DNA from: Synergistaceae bacterium UBA5560
GTDB taxonomy: Bacteria > Synergistota > Synergistia > Synergistales > Aminiphilaceae
Assembly (NCBI GenBank): GCA_002425685.1
Contig: DIMS01000124.1
Coordinates: forward strand, 16,579-27,966
Length of the DNA: 11,388 bases
Direction: 5' to 3'
Shown here: positions 7,000-11,388 of the stretch, piece by piece
Position numbering within the stretch: position 1 is the first letter of the stretch
Layout of the letters: every line of letters begins with the position of its first letter
Translations under genes and position numbers: made by a program
The notes under the pieces: model-generated
Seen by the model: only the letters and a program-made list of their open reading frames with translations
Told to the model about the DNA's origin: nothing
Database searches by the model: none

Positions 7000-7779
7000 T
7001 CAGAGAGTGACGGAGGTAAAGGTATCCCTGAGGTGTTCCAGGGTCGGAAAGTGCGTCATGTCCATGTGAACCGGCGTAACCGAGACGGCGCCGTGTGCCA
7101 CCGCCCAGACGTCCGTTCCTTCGACAAGCTCGTCCTCGGGCCTTCCTGCGATCCAGAAGTACGTGAGCCCCCGTGGATCCCGAAGCCTGTTCACCTTGTC
7201 CACGTAAACCCGAACGCCTTTCCTCGTGGGAAGAATCCCCCGGATTTCCTCGAGAGGAATGTTCGGAACGTTCACGTTCAGAAGAACACCCTTCGGAAGC
7301 GACGTTCCGGGAAAACGATCCAGAAGGCGCAACACCACCTCCGCCGCCGTCTCGTAATGCTGTTCCGCATCGTCCGACGCGATGGCGAGAGAGACCGCCA
7401 GGGAAGGACGGCCGAGGACAACTCCTTCCATAGCGGCCGAGACCGTTCCGGAGTAGGTGAGGTCGTCTCCGAGATTCGGTCCGCGATTGATCCCCGAAAG
7501 AACGAGATCCGTCTCCGGGGCCACCTCTTCGAGGGCGAGGACGACGCAGTCCGACGGCGTCCCGTCGCAGGCATACACATCCTGCCCCGCTTCGTAGGGC
7601 CCCGAGGCGATCCTCCAGAGGCGGAGCGGGCGGGTGAGCGTTATGGAATGTCCCACGCTGCTCCGCTCCCGGTCCGGTGCGACCACGAGAAGGTCGTGCC
7701 CTGCATGGGCAATGCCTTTCGCCATGGCGGCGATCCCCGGAGCAAAAACGCCGTCGTCGTTGGTCAGAAGAATTTTCAT
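7000..7779 (-). CDS. surE: 5'/3'-nucleotidase SurE
   Basis: Metal-dependent phosphatase acting on nucleoside 5'- and 3'-monophosphates, and in some species on short polyphosphate; linked to stationary-phase survival. Seen: 259 residues, typical length. The N-terminal MKILLTNDDGVFAPGI carries metal-binding Asp8 and Asp9. RERSSVGHSITLTRP includes Ser40, SGINRGPNLG supplies Asn98, and YSGTVSAAMEG (109-119) forms the substrate loop. The complete metal site indicates an active enzyme. The ribosome site GAGGAGAGG ends 6 bases before the ATG and overlaps the stop codon of the upstream M50 gene (13-base gap), so translation of the two is probably coupled. argH follows after 10 bases. Confidence 0.97.
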   Translation of the reverse strand: MKILLTNDDGVFAPGIAAMAKGIAHAGHDLLVVAPDRERSSVGHSITLTRPLRLWRIASGPYEAGQDVYACDGTPSDCVVLALEEVAPETDLVLSGINRGPNLGDDLTYSGTVSAAMEGVVLGRPSLAVSLAIASDDAEQHYETAAEVVLRLLDRFPGTSLPKGVLLNVNVPNIPLEEIRGILPTRKGVRVYVDKVNRLRDPRGLTYFWIAGRPEDELVEGTDVWAVAHGAVSVTPVHMDMTHFPTLEHLRDTFTSVTL

Positions 7780-7792
7780 GGCCCACCTCTCC

Positions 7793-8416
7793 TCAGAAAG
7801 GAAGCCACGAGGGCAGCACCATTCTCGCGAGGAGACGCACGAAGGGCCTCATGATGAGAGGAATGACGTTCAGCAGCACCAAGGCCATGAGCACGAACAT
7901 CCCGTACCGCTCGAGCCAGAAAAAGCCCCGGAGAAAACGCGGCGGAAGGAGCACATACAGGATTTTCGATCCGTCGAGAGGCGGTATGGGAATGAGATTG
8001 AATACCGCGAGCCCCAGGTTGATGTACACCATAAGGAGCATGAACGTGAAAAGTGGCACGTTTGCAGCGAAAAGGCGAGGAAAGAGATGCAGCAGAAGCC
8101 CCACCACCGCGGCGGAGAGAATGTTCCCTGCGGGGCCTGCAAGGGAAACGAAGACCATGTCCCGGGCGGGGTTTCGGAAATAACGGGGATCCACGGGAAC
8201 CGGCTTTGCCCACCCGAATCGAAAGAGCAGCAACATGAGCGCGCCGATGGGGTCGAGATGTGCCAGGGGGTTGAGCGTGAGTCTTCCCATGCGCGCCGCG
8301 GTGGGATCGCCGAAGGAATACGCCGCATAGCCGTGGCAGAATTCGTGAAACGTGATGGCCCAGAGCACGGCGGGAACGCTCAACAACAAATCACTCAGAT
8401 TGGGCAGGGAAAACAT
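7793..8416 (-). CDS. Site-2 protease family (M50) membrane metalloprotease, compact type without PDZ
   Basis: Seen: 207 residues, mostly hydrophobic with about 5-6 membrane segments. The zinc-binding HExxH appears as HEFCH (24-28) in TM1. The second motif is NLIPIPPLDGSK (140-151), where Asp148 is the expected third ligand. SLAGPAGN (91-98) is the conserved loop between them. There is no PDZ domain and the protein is much shorter than RseP, fitting the minimal S2P-like group often annotated simply as site-2 protease family. Such proteins cut substrates within the membrane; the natural substrate is usually unknown, as here. It is preceded by AAAGGACGG about 7-10 bases before the ATG, starts 63 bases after the fusion gene, and overlaps the surE ribosome site with its stop. 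Confidence 0.92.
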   Translation of the reverse strand: MFSLPNLSDLLLSVPAVLWAITFHEFCHGYAAYSFGDPTAARMGRLTLNPLAHLDPIGALMLLLFRFGWAKPVPVDPRYFRNPARDMVFVSLAGPAGNILSAAVVGLLLHLFPRLFAANVPLFTFMLLMVYINLGLAVFNLIPIPPLDGSKILYVLLPPRFLRGFFWLERYGMFVLMALVLLNVIPLIMRPFVRLLARMVLPSWLPF

Positions 8417-8479
8417 GTATCGTCCGTCCTTTCTCTTTTCCTCTTCCGCTATCCGATCCCGAACAGCGTCTCTCTCATT

Positions 8480-11005
8480 TCAATGTCGAGAAATCCCTTG
8501 CCTCGAAGCACGCTCCACTTTCCCGAGGGGATGCCGCGTGAGCACCCAGCGAATCTCCTCTTCCCGCGTCTCGACGTCTCCCTCAAGACGCGCACGAAGA
8601 AGTCCTTCGAGAATGTCTCCGATATGAGGACCGCTCCGGTGCCCGAGATCCAGAAGATCCCTTCCTGTGAGCATCGGACGCACGCGGCAAAGCCGCGTGA
8701 GATACAGAAGGATTCGCCTCCGGACACGCCACCGCTCCGTGGCGACGGCCCAAAAGAGCGCCGTGGCGTTCGGAACATCCCGGAGAAACGCGACGATCTC
8801 CGAGGGAGGCTTTTCTGCCCGTCCCCCAAGTTCGTGTTCCGCCGCGCCACGCTCAAAAAGCGCCCGTTCCACGATCATCCGTTCCCTGGGGGCAAGATGC
8901 AGCCTGTCCGGCACTGCCCTTCGGACTTTTTCCGGCGAGTCCTCAAGAAGCCCCGCGAGAGAGGCAAACCACAAGTCGTCGCCAAAATCAGGGAGATCCC
9001 GACGGATACGGTGGAAGAGTGCTCCGATTCGACGGAGACAACGGACAGCTCCCGTCCCGAAGAGAAGGCCGGGGAAAAGCATCTCCCAGACCCCCAGCTC
9101 ACCAAGACGGCGGGCCGCCGGATAAGGATATTCCTCCCTGAAGATCTCCTCAAGTTCCGTGCGAAGGCGAACCCCGGAGAGCAGGGTGATCAGACCGCCC
9201 TTGACACAGTTCTGGAGAAGCCTCAGGCTGTTTTCCTCCAGGCGGAACCGGAGACGCTGCTCAAGACGGATCCCACGAAACACCCTCGTGGGATCCTCCA
9301 CGAAACTCAGATTGTGCAATACCCGCAGGACCTTGCGTTGCAGATCCCTTCGGCCTCCGAAATAGTCCAGAAGCGTACCCCAGTCGTCCTCGTTGATGGA
9401 GACCGCCATGGCGTTCACGGCGTAATCTCTGCGGTAGAGATCGTGTTTCAGGGAGTCGCTCGATACCCTGGGCTGAGCCACGGGATATTCGTAGAACTCC
9501 CTCCTCGCCGTGGCGACATCGACACGTCTGTTCTCCGGAAACACGATGGTACCCGTGCGAAAACGGGCGTGCACGGCCACACGGCATCCGTCGTTCCGCC
9601 AGCTCTGCAGGAAGGGCACCGCATCCCCTTCCACCACGACATCGATGTCCAGAGTTCGGCGGTGCAGCAGAAGGTCTCTCACGAAACCTCCCGCCACGTA
9701 CGCTCTCATGCCCATCTTTCCCGCCCGACTCCCGAGCTTTCTGAGGATGGGGACCACCCATCCGGGCAAGCGGTGCTCCAGAAGATCCGAAACATCCTCC
9801 TGCCAGGGGCGCTCTTCCTCCCCCGCATGTTCCCGTCCTCCGAGCGACACGGGATAGAGGGCCCGCAACATGTCCGTCCTCGTCACGATGCCCACGAGCT
9901 CGCCCTTCCGGACGACGGGCAGTCTGCCGATATTGTGGAGCACCATCTTCCGGTGTGCTTCCTCCACGGAGGCCTCGGGAGACACCGTGACGATTCCCTC
10001 GGTCATGAATTCCCGCACCGCCACGCTGCCCAATCCGTGAAGCCGGGCTTTGTCGAGATCCTTCCGGGTGATGATCCCCACGAGAACATGCTCTTCCACG
10101 AGAGGCAGGGCAGCGTGTCCATACCGTATCATAACCCGGTAGGCATCGTCCACGGAAACTCCCGGAGAAACGGCCATGACGGGACTGCTCATCACATCCC
10201 GAAGGAGAAGGGAGGGCTCGATGCACTCCTCAATGCGGTGCTCCAGTTCGGGGAGCAGGTCCTCGGGTTTCACCGCGGTGAGCGTCACCGACGCCGCCTG
10301 GGCGTGCCCCCCGCCGCCGAGGGTCCCCAGAAATGCCGCCATGTCCAGAACACCTTCCCTGCTCCGTCCCACCACGTAGGTACGCTGTTCCATGCCCACG
10401 ACGGCGAGGGCCACGTCGGCGTCGTAGTAGTCCCTAAGCCGATGCACAAACAAAGAGAGACCGTCCACGTATCTTCCGATGCGCGCATCGGCAAAAACCA
10501 CCTTGGCGCCACGGATGTAGCGCTCTCTCGCACTCTCCACGAGAGCGTCCAGCAAGCCCCGCTCCTCGGCATTGAGGGCGATCTCGATGTGCGAAGGAAT
10601 CATAGTCATGTCTGCACCGAGCTCCCGGAGATATGCCACAATCTCGTAGTCCCTCCGGCAGGTGGCGCCGAAGGTGAGCGCCCCCGTGTCCTCGTAGATT
10701 CCCATGGCAAAGAGAGTCGCCTCCTGCGGGGAAAGGGAAATTCCTTTCTCCCGAAGCAGTTCCACGAGAAGTGTCGTGGTGGCTCCGACGGAGTCGATCA
10801 GGGAAAACGACGCCGGAATGGGATCGAGAACGGGAGGATGATGGTCGTACACGTGCACGTCGATGTTCTTCTTCCCGAGGAGAGACGCGAAAGGACCGAT
10901 GCGGGAAGCGGCGCGCACATCCACGCACACCAGCACGATGCCCGCTTTGACCTCTCCCGCGAGCTTCACGGCCGATTCGATCATCGTCTTGTTTATGGAT
11001 TTCAT
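8480..11005 (-). CDS. DHH/DHHA1-CBS-CBS-tRNA nucleotidyltransferase (CCA- or A-adding) fusion protein, DHH motif I missing
   Basis: Seen: 841 residues. Residues 1-240 are a DHH phosphoesterase-type region with VDVRAASRIG, DHHPP (54-58), YEDTGAL (Asp106) and DHHA1-type GGGGHAQAAS (230-239). Two CBS domains follow (about 265-322 and 331-385). A class II nucleotidyltransferase occupies about 410-841: AGGFVRDLLL (438-447), catalytic DID (453-455), RRDYAVNAMA (525-534) and the base-selecting EDPTR (570-574). Family knowledge: this fusion occurs in bacteria such as Aquifex, where the long protein is the A-adding partner of a separate CC-adding enzyme; in others it may add all of CCA. The specificity here is open. 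Homologues I know have about 40-50 more N-terminal residues carrying the first metal motif; this one starts after it. A sigma-70-type promoter (11032-11060) and AAGGA lie directly upstream, so the short start looks genuine. First gene of the minus-strand cluster. Confidence 0.9.
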   Translation of the reverse strand: MKSINKTMIESAVKLAGEVKAGIVLVCVDVRAASRIGPFASLLGKKNIDVHVYDHHPPVLDPIPASFSLIDSVGATTTLLVELLREKGISLSPQEATLFAMGIYEDTGALTFGATCRRDYEIVAYLRELGADMTMIPSHIEIALNAEERGLLDALVESARERYIRGAKVVFADARIGRYVDGLSLFVHRLRDYYDADVALAVVGMEQRTYVVGRSREGVLDMAAFLGTLGGGGHAQAASVTLTAVKPEDLLPELEHRIEECIEPSLLLRDVMSSPVMAVSPGVSVDDAYRVMIRYGHAALPLVEEHVLVGIITRKDLDKARLHGLGSVAVREFMTEGIVTVSPEASVEEAHRKMVLHNIGRLPVVRKGELVGIVTRTDMLRALYPVSLGGREHAGEEERPWQEDVSDLLEHRLPGWVVPILRKLGSRAGKMGMRAYVAGGFVRDLLLHRRTLDIDVVVEGDAVPFLQSWRNDGCRVAVHARFRTGTIVFPENRRVDVATARREFYEYPVAQPRVSSDSLKHDLYRRDYAVNAMAVSINEDDWGTLLDYFGGRRDLQRKVLRVLHNLSFVEDPTRVFRGIRLEQRLRFRLEENSLRLLQNCVKGGLITLLSGVRLRTELEEIFREEYPYPAARRLGELGVWEMLFPGLLFGTGAVRCLRRIGALFHRIRRDLPDFGDDLWFASLAGLLEDSPEKVRRAVPDRLHLAPRERMIVERALFERGAAEHELGGRAEKPPSEIVAFLRDVPNATALFWAVATERWRVRRRILLYLTRLCRVRPMLTGRDLLDLGHRSGPHIGDILEGLLRARLEGDVETREEEIRWVLTRHPLGKVERASRQGISRH

Positions 11006-11031
11006 TTCAAATCCTTAGACTGTTTGTCCCT

Positions 11032-11060
11032 AGAATAAACACTGCCCGCTGACCTGTCAA
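11032..11060 (-). promoter_or_regulatory. Sigma-70-type promoter for the DHH-CBS-tRNA nucleotidyltransferase cluster
   Basis: On the minus strand, a perfect TTGACA (11055-11060) and TATTCT (11032-11037) are separated by exactly 17 bases. The start codon at 11005 follows after about 26 bases, with AAGGA in between. It probably drives the whole run down to the proline racemase-family gene. Confidence 0.8.
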
Positions 11061-11076
11061 GACACAGACCGCGGGC
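11044..11076. repeat. Inverted repeat flanking the -35 box, possible operator
   Basis: GCCCGC (11044-11049) and GCGGGC (11071-11076) are reverse complements, extended by one T-A pair outside. The left arm is in the spacer of the leftward promoter; the right arm is just beyond its -35 and about 10 bases before the -35 of the rightward promoter. The placement suits a repressor site or is chance, since the arms are only 6-7 bp. Confidence 0.3.
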
Positions 11077-11086
11077 AATTATTTCC

Positions 11087-11115
11087 TTGACCCGGAATGC
11101 ACTCTCCGCTAAAAA
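11087..11115 (+). promoter_or_regulatory. Sigma-70-type promoter for the RpoH-like sigma gene
   Basis: TTGACC (11087-11092) and TAAAAA (11110-11115) are separated by 17 bases. The TTG start at 11154 lies about 38 bases downstream of the -10, leaving a short leader with AAGGAGGG. It is divergent from the promoter at 11032-11060, with about 26 bases between the two -35 boxes. Confidence 0.6.
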
Positions 11116-11153
11116 GCAGTCATGCGACATTTACTCAAGGAGGGCCTGAAGCG

Positions 11154-11388
11154 TTGAAGTTACCCGTCGTTACCGGCACTCTCGACCTGTACATCACCGA
11201 AATCAACCGTTTTCCGCTTTTAACCGCCGAGGAAGAATTCAAGCTAGCGGTGCGCCTGAAGAAGTACAACGATATGGAGGCGGCGGAAAAGCTGATCGTT
11301 TCCAATTTAAGGTTCGTGGTCAAGATCGCCCATGAATACCGCAATTACGGCTTCAAACTGGCCGATCTGATCCAGGAAGGCAACATCG
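11154..11388 (+). CDS. rpoH: RNA polymerase sigma factor, RpoH (sigma-32)-like (N-terminal part, runs off the right edge)
   Basis: Seen: 78 codons open to the window end. Region 1.2 reads LDLYITEINRFPLLTAEEEF (10-29). The start of region 2.1 reads NLRFVVKIAHEYRNYGF (51-67), followed by LADLIQEGNI (69-78), the core-binding block of group 2/3 sigma-70 proteins. The form LRFVVKIAHEYRNYG and the short N-terminus with no region 1.1 favour the RpoH branch over RpoD, but regions 2.4 and 4 lie outside the window. RpoH directs RNA polymerase to heat-shock promoters. The start is a TTG 9 bases after AAGGAGGG (11137-11144); no in-frame ATG or GTG lies nearby. The rare start may keep expression low. It has its own promoter, divergent from the fusion gene. 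Confidence 0.78.
   Translation, partial: MKLPVVTGTLDLYITEINRFPLLTAEEEFKLAVRLKKYNDMEAAEKLIVSNLRFVVKIAHEYRNYGFKLADLIQEGNI

Noticed and set aside
5835..7010. A 391-codon plus-strand frame opposite argH
   Set aside because: Antisense to a full-length argininosuccinate lyase with all signatures; no start signal and no recognisable domain.
7634..11038. A 1134-codon open frame on the plus strand across surE, the M50 gene and the fusion gene
   Set aside because: It is antisense to three genes with complete, well-recognised motif sets. The translation is low-complexity and rich in His, Arg and Pro. Strong third-position GC bias in the real genes keeps stops out of this opposite frame.

Overview
The window is GC-rich, gene-dense bacterial chromosome with operon-style spacing of about 10-15 bases between several genes. 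It suggests an amino-acid-using anaerobe, most probably of the Synergistota. The clues are a neurotransmitter:sodium symporter (NSS) paired with a MetS-like small subunit, two cofactor-independent racemase-type proteins, and a tRNA nucleotidyltransferase fused to DHH and CBS domains. This assignment is inference from gene content; no rRNA or other phylogenetic marker is present.

Layout. Bases 1-478 (minus) hold the N-terminal part of an MltG-like lytic transglycosylase that runs off the left edge. Bases 479-1264 have no confident gene. They hold a perfect 13-bp inverted repeat, a markedly AT-rich island (about 740-1015), and a segment able to fold as a structured leader (about 1018-1119). Next on the plus strand is a two-gene unit: an NSS transporter (1265-2743) and a 38-residue membrane peptide of the MetS type (2757-2873), closed by a strong terminator. 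An Asp/Glu racemase-family protein follows (3031-3771). It converges on the long minus-strand cluster, and a very strong bidirectional terminator (3795-3840) separates the two.

The minus-strand cluster reads from 11005 down to 3872: DHH-CBS-tRNA nucleotidyltransferase fusion, site-2-protease-type M50 protein, SurE, argininosuccinate lyase (argH), dUTPase (dut), and a proline racemase-family enzyme. Most gaps are 10-65 bases, so much of it is probably one transcript. The largest gap (argH to dut, about 210 bases) could hold a second promoter. At the right end a divergent promoter region (about 11030-11116) drives the fusion gene leftward and an RpoH-like sigma factor rightward; the sigma gene starts at TTG and runs off the window.

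How the genes fit together. The transporter pair, the Asp/Glu racemase-family protein and the proline racemase-family enzyme point to uptake and stereochemical interconversion of amino acids. The rest is housekeeping: tRNA 3'-end synthesis, nucleotide hygiene (SurE, dUTPase), arginine synthesis, membrane proteolysis, peptidoglycan remodelling and a heat-shock-type sigma factor. I see no mobile element, CRISPR array, tRNA or rRNA. The oddest points are the fusion protein, whose DHH domain appears to lack its first metal-binding motif although a good promoter sits directly upstream, and the unexplained 785-base region ahead of the transporter.
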